Source: Actinomadura oligospora ATCC 43269
Lineage (GTDB): Bacteria; Actinomycetota; Actinomycetes; Streptosporangiales; Streptosporangiaceae
Assembly: GCF_000518265.1 (NCBI RefSeq)
Contig: NZ_KI912413.1
Span: 11,949-55,723, forward strand
Length of the DNA: 43,775 nucleotides
Reading direction: 5' to 3'
Shown here one piece after another: positions 33,841 through 40,197 of this stretch. How positions within the stretch are numbered: position 1 is the first letter of the stretch; each line of letters begins with the position of its first letter. The notes beneath the pieces were generated by a model. It was not told the DNA's origin, did not search any database, and worked only from the letters and a program-made list of their open reading frames with translations. The position numbers and the translations under genes were made by a program.

Positions 33841-34245
33841 CTAGATGGAGGCGTCCTTCTCGGCCTCCGGCGTGGGCTCGGGACCCATGCGACGGATCGC
33901 TTCTGCGACGATCTCCAGGTACTCGGTATGCGCCAGGTTCTCGATGATCTGGATGCGCGCGGGGAAGTAGCCGAAGGCCCTCAGGCGGCCAGTGAACGCC
34001 GCTTTGACTTCTTCCCATGCAGCGTCCAACGCAAGCAGGATCGGGAGCGTCTCCGCGTCCTCCAAGGCATCCGCTGCGTCGGCGCTGGCGAGCACGGAGA
34101 TCAGTTCGCGCATGCGATCCGAGGATCGTCCGTCCGCCCACGCGACATCCCAGACGCGTCCCCATGCTCCGAGGACCACCGGTACCAAGACGGCGGGGTC
34201 TGCGAAGCGGGTGGTGCGGTTCCTGTACGAGCCTTTGGCGTTCAT
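33841..34245 (-). CDS. Hypothetical protein, 134 aa
   Basis: Family not recognised. The ATG at 34245 overlaps the stop of the upstream gene as ATGA; a TTG at 34272 is a weaker alternative. The protein starts with a short basic segment and then is almost all helical (VLVPVVLGAWGRVWDVAW, ALEDAETLPILLALDAAWEEV). It ends in a Pro/Glu tail. It has no membrane or signal segment. A nested hairpin follows directly. With its coupled partner it is transcribed divergently from the HTH-TPR regulator at 34770, so it could be a target of that regulator. Confidence 0.7.
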   Translation of the reverse strand: MNAKGSYRNRTTRFADPAVLVPVVLGAWGRVWDVAWADGRSSDRMRELISVLASADAADALEDAETLPILLALDAAWEEVKAAFTGRLRAFGYFPARIQIIENLAHTEYLEIVAEAIRRMGPEPTPEAEKDASI

Positions 34246-34607
34246 CGCACGCCGCCCGTGTTCAGCGTCCAAGCGATCAGACGGAGCACGCCGTGCAGGT
34301 CGACGACAGGACCGAGCGACTCACGTTCGGCGGTGCGTGTCGTCCAGACGTAGCACCACCTGCCGCGCTGGTAGTCGACGCCGACCCTGACAGGCGGGAT
34401 GCCGACGACGGACAGCGCGACGGCGTCCTGCTCGCGGACTGCGCTCATTCCGAAGCGCGGGGCTGCGTCTTCCATCGCATGAAGCGCCTGCGCGCGAGGA
34501 TGGCGCGGACGCGACACAGGAGGCGTCGGTGGGTTTGCGGCTTGAGTCTGGACGGTTCGCGCGGTCCCTGCCGCGTGCCGTCCGCCGCGCCGTCGTGCGA
34601 GGCGCAT
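34242..34607 (-). CDS. Hypothetical protein, 121 aa
   Basis: Family not recognised. The ATG at 34607 has an excellent GGAGG 6 bases upstream, so this start is preferred over internal ATGs. The first 40 residues are basic and disordered in character (Arg, Pro, Thr). The rest is a compact beta-rich domain with FGMSAVREQDAVALSVV, VGVDYQRGRWCYVWTTRT and a final helix. It is coupled by ATGA overlap to the gene at 33841. The divergent gap to the HTH regulator at 34770 holds CTGTCAC-type repeats, which suggests control by that regulator. Confidence 0.7.
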   Translation of the reverse strand: MRLARRRGGRHAAGTARTVQTQAANPPTPPVSRPRHPRAQALHAMEDAAPRFGMSAVREQDAVALSVVGIPPVRVGVDYQRGRWCYVWTTRTAERESLGPVVDLHGVLRLIAWTLNTGGVR

Positions 34608-34644
34608 GCGGAACCTCCGAAGATCGCGAGTGAGAAAGTGCGGC

Positions 34645-34727
34645 CTGTCGCACGCTCCGGGTCGGTGTGACAGGTGCTCTGCGTAGAGGTGAAGTTAGAG
34701 CGCTGTCACGGACGGCGACCGTACAAT
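34645..34727. promoter_or_regulatory. CTGTCRCA repeats and -10 element between divergent genes
   Basis: CTGTCGCAC (34645-34653) and GTGTGACAG (34665-34673) form an inverted repeat with 9-bp arms (one G-T pair). A third copy, CTGTCAC, lies at 34703-34709. TACAAT at 34722-34727 is a good -10 for the regulator gene. The array sits between its start and the divergent gene pair and could be its own operator; this is inference. Confidence 0.45.
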
Positions 34728-34769
34728 TTGTGTGGGTCGTGCTTTCTCAAGGCGGGGATTCTGTCGCCG

Positions 34770-35987
34770 ATGACCAACAACGCAGAGATCGGACGTCGCG
34801 TCGCCTACTGGCGCGAGCGGCGCGGCATGACACGTCGGCACTTCGCCGACAGGGTCGGCCGCTCGCTCAGCTGGGTCGAGAAGATCGAGGCAGGCGAGCG
34901 GGGGCTGGTTCGCCTCCCCGTGATCGAACGCGTGGCCGATGCACTCCAGATCTCATGGCGCGTCCTGGTGGATGAGGAAGAAGCCGAGCGAGCACGCCGA
35001 AGCCCGGACGCTGCCGAGGTCACCGCGATCAAGTCCGCGCTTGCGATGTACCCCACCCAGCACACGCACACGGACCCCGTCCATGCACCCAACCTCGGCA
35101 GCCTCTCAAAGCAAGCGTCTTACGCCCTTGAAGCGTTCTTGGCCTCAGACTTCGCAGTGGTGGGGAAAAGCCTTCCGAGGCTGATCGCGGATGGGCAGCG
35201 CGCGCTTCATACGCAGGAGCAGGAGCAGCGCGAAGCCGCTGCGCTATTGGTCTTGATCTACAAGCTGGCCAGTTCCACCCTGCACAAGTTCGGCGCTCAC
35301 GAACTGGCGTGGCTTGCTGCTGATCGCGCCATGTCCACCGCCCGGCTCGCCGACGACCCGGTATCGCTCGCGCGTGCGGGGCGTTGCGTCGGCCGGGCAC
35401 TGATGTCGGCCGGACTCATGCACGAGGCATTGGAGCAGCTCCGAGCCACGGCAGCGGAACTGGAACCCGCTCTGGCCGACGCCTCTTCGGATCTGCTCTC
35501 GATGGTCGGCATGGTGTGGCTTGCGGCCGAGATCGCCGCCGCACGTGCCGGGGACGCCGACGCCGCACGCGCCATGCACGACAAGGCTGAAGCGATTGCG
35601 CGGCGACTTGGTCAGGGCTACGAGGACCGCAGCACCGCCTTCGGTATGGCCAACGTTGGGTTGCACCGCGTGTCAGCGCTTGTCCGGCTCGGGGACGGAA
35701 GAGCCGCACTGGCCGCCGCTCGCCGCATCGAGCCAGAAGTGCTCTGCCGGCTGCCACGCGAGCGCAAGGCCAACCACCTGCTCGATCTCGCCGAGGCGCA
35801 CAGACGATGCGGCAACCTCGACAACGCTGTGACAGCGCTCTGGGAGGCGGACAAGACTGCACCCCAGGAGGTACGCCGCCGCCCCATGACCCAAGAGTTG
35901 ATCGCTGGCTTGTGGGAGTCACAAGACCAGATCAACGGAACGGCGCGCTTGCGACAACTGGCGGGCAACGCTGGACTACCAGTGTGA
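34770..35987 (+). CDS. XRE-family HTH regulator with TPR-like domain
   Basis: Start at the ATG at 34770 (GGCGGGGA upstream), giving 405 residues. Residues 7-60 are an XRE helix-turn-helix: RVAYWRERRGMTRRHFADRV, then SLSWVEKIEAGERGL. From about residue 110 to the end it is an all-helical tetratricopeptide-like array with repeated A/L/R-rich helix pairs (SLARAGRCVGRALMSAGLMH, MSTARLADDP, LLDLAEAHRRCG). This is the common actinomycete layout of DNA-binding regulators whose TPR part senses a partner or signal. It overlaps the flavoprotein start by GTGA, so both form one operon. It faces two small genes across a gap with candidate operators. Confidence 0.9.
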   Translation: MTNNAEIGRRVAYWRERRGMTRRHFADRVGRSLSWVEKIEAGERGLVRLPVIERVADALQISWRVLVDEEEAERARRSPDAAEVTAIKSALAMYPTQHTHTDPVHAPNLGSLSKQASYALEAFLASDFAVVGKSLPRLIADGQRALHTQEQEQREAAALLVLIYKLASSTLHKFGAHELAWLAADRAMSTARLADDPVSLARAGRCVGRALMSAGLMHEALEQLRATAAELEPALADASSDLLSMVGMVWLAAEIAAARAGDADAARAMHDKAEAIARRLGQGYEDRSTAFGMANVGLHRVSALVRLGDGRAALAAARRIEPEVLCRLPRERKANHLLDLAEAHRRCGNLDNAVTALWEADKTAPQEVRRRPMTQELIAGLWESQDQINGTARLRQLAGNAGLPV

Positions 35988-36556
35988 GCGACACAGCTTC
36001 CCGCCCCGTCTTGTACGTGATCGTCTGCGCGGCCGGACCCGCCACCCATGTCGATCGGCTCGTCACCCAAGCGCAAGTGCGTGGCTGGGAGGTCTGCGTC
36101 ATCCCTAGCCCCAACGCCGTTGACTTCATCAACGTTGCCGCGCTTCAGAAGATGACCGGGCATCCTGTCCGCTCGCGGTACCGCAAACCCGGTGAGTCCG
36201 GAAGCTTGCCCAAAGCTCAAGCCGTCATCGTCGCGCCTGCGACCTACAACACCCTGAACAAATGGGCGCATGGGATCGCCGACAACTACCCCCTCGGGCT
36301 GCTGGCCGAACTCGTACCGCTCGGCATTCCGACCGTGGTGTTGCCGTTCATCAACTCCGCCCTCGCGGCGAACCCGGCGCTATCGCGCAGCATCTCCGAA
36401 TTACGCGCCATGGGCGTGCGCGTGCTCTACGGTCCGGGCGAGTTCGAGCCGCATGCACCAGGCACCGGAGGTTCCCGGCTAGACGCCTTCCCCTGGGGCC
36501 TAGCGCTCGACGCTGCCGAAGACGCTCGCAGAGGCGCCTCCCCGACACAGGGATGA
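35984..36556 (+). CDS. Flavoprotein (PF02441) family protein
   Basis: The GTG at 35984 overlaps the regulator stop (GTGA) and gives 190 residues. The fold is that of PPC-decarboxylase-like flavoproteins: first strand LYVIVCAAGPA, WEVCVIPSPNAVDFI, then AVIVAPATYNTLNKWAHGI with DNYPLGLL (the APAT-N motif binding FMN), and LGIPTVVLPFINSAL. These proteins bind FMN and often decarboxylate cysteine-containing substrates; the real substrate here cannot be named. In actinomycetes they often lie next to XRE-TPR regulators and SLOG-like proteins, as here. Length is usual for the family. Confidence 0.88.
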   Translation: MSDTASRPVLYVIVCAAGPATHVDRLVTQAQVRGWEVCVIPSPNAVDFINVAALQKMTGHPVRSRYRKPGESGSLPKAQAVIVAPATYNTLNKWAHGIADNYPLGLLAELVPLGIPTVVLPFINSALAANPALSRSISELRAMGVRVLYGPGEFEPHAPGTGGSRLDAFPWGLALDAAEDARRGASPTQG

Positions 36557-37595
36557 TCAGGCCGGCCTCGACGAAGCCATGGGATGCACCGAGAGCCGGG
36601 CGTCGACGGTACTGCCGGGGGGATCTCTTGCTGACCCTCGACCAGATGCGCACGGTCAACCGCGCTCTCGACATCCCCCTTGGCCTGCTTGCCTGGGCGA
36701 TCCCAGCGAGAGTGAGAAGAGGACGACCCCACGAACCGCAGACAGTTCGGCACCATGGCGCTCCTAACCATCCTGCCGATTCCTCGCGCCGCCAGCGCCA
36801 TCGACGAAGGGACAGCGAGGACGCTCACCGCCATCACCGGCCAGCAACGGCGACTTGACGCCGTGCTCCGGTCTCAGGACCTCATCGACGGCGTGAGAGC
36901 GCACCTCGACCTGGCGCTCAGAGCTCGCCAGCACCTGGCCACCACGCAGCCAGCATCGCGGCGGCCGTCGGCGAAGCCGCCGGATTCGCGGCGTGGCTGT
37001 CCATGGACATGCTGGACCTCGGCAGCGCACGCCGCTTCTACCGGAAGGCGATCGCCAGCGCGAAGGACGCCCGGAATAGCCTCCTCGCGGCGTACATGAC
37101 GGGCAGCTTGGCCGCCTTCGAGATCGACGCCGCCGCCGATCCCCTTCTCGGCCTGGCCATGCTCAAGGAAGCGCGGACGTTCCTGAACCGAGGCCCCGAG
37201 TTCAGCACGCCCACCGCCTGGTTGGAGTCCCTGGAAGCACTGGCGCACGCCTCCGGGCCACGGCGCGACGAGACCGCCGCCACCCAAGCTCTGACCCGAG
37301 CAGAGCAAGCCATTAAGGCGGCCGACGGGCCACCCCCGTGGCCGTGGGCGACCACGCCAAGCTCGCACGCGCACGTGCATCCGTCGCTGTTCGCCTCGGA
37401 CAAGGAGAAGCCGCGGCCCGAGCCTTTGCCGAGTCGCTGCCATCACCCCAGCCAGCACCGAAGCAAGCAGCCGTGACGACCGTGGAAGTTGCTACGGCAA
37501 CCTGCCAGCGCGGCGAATCTGAGGACGCTTCCCGCCTCGCCCTCGGTGCCCTCGACACCGGCATTGCCCTGCGGTCGGAGCGAGTCCTTCAATGA
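36557..37595 (+). pseudogene. Frameshifted XRE-TPR regulator relic
   Basis: Pieces of one regulator appear in order in changing frames. First, QAGLDEAMGCTESRAS (HTH part). Then DLLLTLDQMRTVNRALDIPL with GLLAWAIP. Then DDPTNRRQFGTMALLTILPI and SLIDG-like QDLIDGVRAHLDLALRARQH. Then SIAAAVGEAAGFAAWLSMDM through the TPR helices, and last GDHAKLARARASVAVRLGQG to the stop. Frame changes fall near 36610, 36715, 36950 and 37330, so no full protein can be made. The parts match a second HTH regulator type than 34770, with the NRRQFG signature of that subfamily. Four breaks make sequencing error an unlikely sole cause. Confidence 0.8.
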
Positions 37596-37689
37596 GCCCG
37601 TCAGTTTCGCTACGACTACTCAGGGCCGACCACCCGACCATCACTCGCTTCGACGATCGCCTCAGGACCACACTCGTGTAGGGAGAGCC

Positions 37690-38163
37690 ATGCGCATCGC
37701 GATCTCCGGCCACCGCCTTCTGCCTGCCGAGACCGAACTGCTCGTCGGCCAGGAGCTGGACAATCTCCTCACCGCTCAACCCGGCCCGATCGTCGGGATC
37801 TCCTGCTTGGCCGATGGCGCCGACGCGCTCTTCGCGCGGGCCGTCCTCGCTCACAGCGGTGAGCTGGTGGCCGTGGTCCCAGCGTCGGAGTACAGAGACT
37901 GCCTGCCCGAGGAACACCACGCCACCTACGACCACCTCCTGTCAGCTGCCGAGGAAGTTCGCAGACTGCCCTTCACGGAGTCGGAGAGCAAAGCCCACAT
38001 GGAGGCCAGCAGGCTCATGCTCACGCTCGCGGACGAGCTGTGGGCAGTCTGGGACGGGAAGCCCGCACGGGGCTATGGCGGCACCGCCGACGTTGTGGAA
38101 GCAGCACGTCATGCAGGACTCCGCGTGAAGGTCACCTGGCCGGACGGAGCCTCGCGAGACTGA
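37690..38163 (+). CDS. SLOG/DprA-like nucleotide-binding protein
   Basis: The ATG at 37690 follows AGGGAG closely, giving 157 residues. It begins MRIAISGHR, continues IVGISCLADGADALFARAVL and LVAVVPASEYRDCLP, and ends ADELWAVWDGKPARGYGG with TADVVEAARH. This is a Rossmann-like fold of the SLOG/DprA group, in which the GISCLADGAD-type loop and GYGGTADV would bind a nucleotide or its derivative. SLOG proteins are thought to sense or process nucleotide ligands, in some cases in defence or stress systems. It closes the regulator/flavoprotein/relic cluster, a neighbourhood I remember from other actinomycetes. Confidence 0.8.
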   Translation: MRIAISGHRLLPAETELLVGQELDNLLTAQPGPIVGISCLADGADALFARAVLAHSGELVAVVPASEYRDCLPEEHHATYDHLLSAAEEVRRLPFTESESKAHMEASRLMLTLADELWAVWDGKPARGYGGTADVVEAARHAGLRVKVTWPDGASRD

Positions 38164-38414
38164 GCACTGCGATCGGTCGTCGCCTCGCGGCTGGGCTCGC
38201 CCTCCCAGGGGCTGTCTCGAAGCCAGGTGAGCCGTTCGCGTAGGGCTGGACGGCCCCGGCGCGCCACATTTCGCGGCCGCCAGAGCCGCCGATCTCAAGA
38301 AGGTGAGCATCGAGATCCACCCTGGCCTTGACTGCGCCTCGGCCACCGTTGAAGGCTGCATCTGTGCACCTCAACATCGTTCGCGTGGTGGTTCTAGGGT
38401 GTGGGGATGGAGTT

Positions 38415-38927
38415 GTGGGGGCGCGGCTTTACGGGGACCCGTGTCGGGCGTGTGGGTTCGACTGGTCGTTGAGCCCCGGCGGCGCGGTGGCGCTGGTGCG
38501 GGACGTGCCCGCGCGGTATGGACGGCTCGTGGAAGGGCGGCGGGGCGACGAGCGGCATCCGGACCTCGCCTGGAACGTGGCCGCCTATGTCAGCCACGTC
38601 ACCGACAACCTGCGCAACTGGGCCGAACGCCTCGTCGGTGCGCGCCTGACCGACGTGAGCACCGTCCCCGGGTACGACCCGGACCTCCTCGCGCGCGCCC
38701 GTGGCTACAACGAGATCTCGCTGGCAGGGGCGTTGTGGTCGCTGCGCGGGGCGGCGGGGGCTTGGGCGGAGTCGGTGTCCCTGGCCGAGGAGGACGGGAC
38801 CGTTCTCGAACACGCCGGGCGCGGTCCCCAGCGCGCCGAGGACGTCGCTCGCAACAACGCGCACGACGCTGTGCACCATGCCTGGGATATCCAACGCATC
38901 CTGGACTGTCGACGGGATGGGCGCTAG
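38415..38927 (+). CDS. DinB / maleylpyruvate isomerase-like protein
   Basis: The GTG at 38415 has GGGA about 7 bases upstream, giving 170 residues. The start GDPCRACGFDWS is typical of this subgroup. A four-helix DinB-like bundle follows, with HPDLAWNVAAYVSHVTDNL (metal-ligand His in the second helix) and DVARNNAHDAVHHAWDIQ near the end, the usual last His cluster. Members bind a divalent metal and often act as thiol-dependent transferases or isomerases using mycothiol; the substrate here is unknown. It is probably resident rather than mobile cargo, because its codon use is strongly host-like. Confidence 0.82.
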   Translation: MGARLYGDPCRACGFDWSLSPGGAVALVRDVPARYGRLVEGRRGDERHPDLAWNVAAYVSHVTDNLRNWAERLVGARLTDVSTVPGYDPDLLARARGYNEISLAGALWSLRGAAGAWAESVSLAEEDGTVLEHAGRGPQRAEDVARNNAHDAVHHAWDIQRILDCRRDGR

Positions 38928-38984
38928 CTAGGCCGCGGGGCTGACGTGCGAGGGCGGGCATGTAGTCCGGCGGCGTTGCAGGGA

Positions 38985-39632
38985 GCATGATTCGGCGGTC
39001 ACGTACGTGGCCCCCACTGCCAGAGCTTGGGCTCGGCCTCTTCGCGGAGTGGCCGAGCCGACTGTTTCTACGGCTAAGGGCGGGCGACGACGCGGGCCGT
39101 CGGCGGCGTGGACCGCGCCGGGAACGGATCAGCGGGATCGCCATGAACAAGGGCTTGAGGGCGTGGATGTCGTGAGTGTTGGCGGCCGAGGCGGCCGAGA
39201 CGGCAACCACCAGCGGCATCACGGCGGCATCGGACAACACGATCGACCGGATTGGGACCGGTCAGCGAACCCCTTTTTCGCACGGACCGCGGCAGCGTCC
39301 ACGATCGCCGAGGTCCAGTCGAGCTGCCCCCGCGCCCCGAGTTCGTCCAGCACCGCCTGGTGCAGCCTCGGCCACAACCCGGCCCGCGTCCAAGCCGTGA
39401 ACCGGCGATGCGCGGTGGGTGCCGACACCCCGAACTCGGCCGGCAGATGCCGCCACGCGCACCCACTGGTCAGCACGTACACGATCGCCGTGAACACCGC
39501 TCGATCGTCGACCGGCCCGGTCCCACCACCCTGTCGACGCGGCCGGAACTGCGGCACCAACGGAGCCACCAGACCCCACAACTCATCCGGAACCAACCGC
39601 AACGCAAGATCCGACGCCACAACCACCATCAT
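38985..39632 (-). pseudogene. IS5-type transposase relic
   Basis: On the minus strand an N-terminal transposase part is intact: VPDELWGLVAPLVPQFRPRR, then YVLTSGCAWRHLPAEFGVSA and LDWTSAIVDAAAVRAKKG. The next piece, GSLTGPNPVDR, is in another frame. A third frame carries PLVVAVSAASAANTHDIHAL and MAIPLIRSRRGPRRRR. So at least two frameshifts and internal losses have destroyed it. No terminal inverted repeats were found. It represents an old insertion between the DinB-like and HEPN-like genes. Confidence 0.78.
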
Positions 39633-39756
39633 GCAGCAGGCCACACCACAACCACATGAGACAACTCTTAGCCCGACAGCACGTCCACGGAGCACTCAGC
39701 TGCTGCCTTTCCTCTATCCGGGGGAAACCGAGGGGTTGTGGTGACAGGATGCTGCC

Positions 39757-40179
39757 ATGGTGCTTCAGGTGGGGGTCAAGGCGCTCCAGAGGAGACGAGA
39801 TCAGCTGCGCGACTCTGCGGAATCAGTTGACTCGAACCCCGCCCTCGGAGACGTGGCCACGGTCTGTCTCCTCCTGTTCTACGCGGCCGAGTGCGGGCTC
39901 AAGGAGCGGCTGCTCGTCCGGCAGGGGCACCGCGACTCTGCGGCCCTGGAGCCCACCCACAACCTTCGCAGACTGGCCAAGGAACTGCGGCTGCCTCGGG
40001 CCATGGGGGCACGCCTCGACCGGCTTGAAAGTTGCAGAATGCACCCGCCCACGCGTGGCTCCGTTGCCCTCGCTGATCTGCATCAGGTTTGGCGTTATGG
40101 TGCAAAGCTTGACTCGGCGGATGAGAAGGATGCCCAGGAAGCGCTTCGCGCTCTGATCAGCTGGTGCGAGCAGGACTAG
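39757..40179 (+). CDS. Small HEPN-like protein
   Basis: The ATG at 39757 gives 140 residues. The helical layout, with LLLFYAAECGLKERLLV then PTHNLRRLAKELRLP, resembles HEPN proteins, in which an AAE-ALK helix is followed by a His-Asn/Asp-Leu helix. RLESCRMH (R-x6-H) fits the catalytic HEPN spacing, though the loop is not conserved enough to be sure. It ends with WRYGAKLD and a helix. HEPN proteins often cut RNA in toxin-antitoxin and defence systems. The gene is followed after 18 bases by a large double-NTPase gene, so both probably act together. Assignment is moderate; the fold call is from memory of patterns. Confidence 0.6.
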   Translation: MVLQVGVKALQRRRDQLRDSAESVDSNPALGDVATVCLLLFYAAECGLKERLLVRQGHRDSAALEPTHNLRRLAKELRLPRAMGARLDRLESCRMHPPTRGSVALADLHQVWRYGAKLDSADEKDAQEALRALISWCEQD

Positions 40180-40197
40180 GGGTAGGAGTATGAGGTC

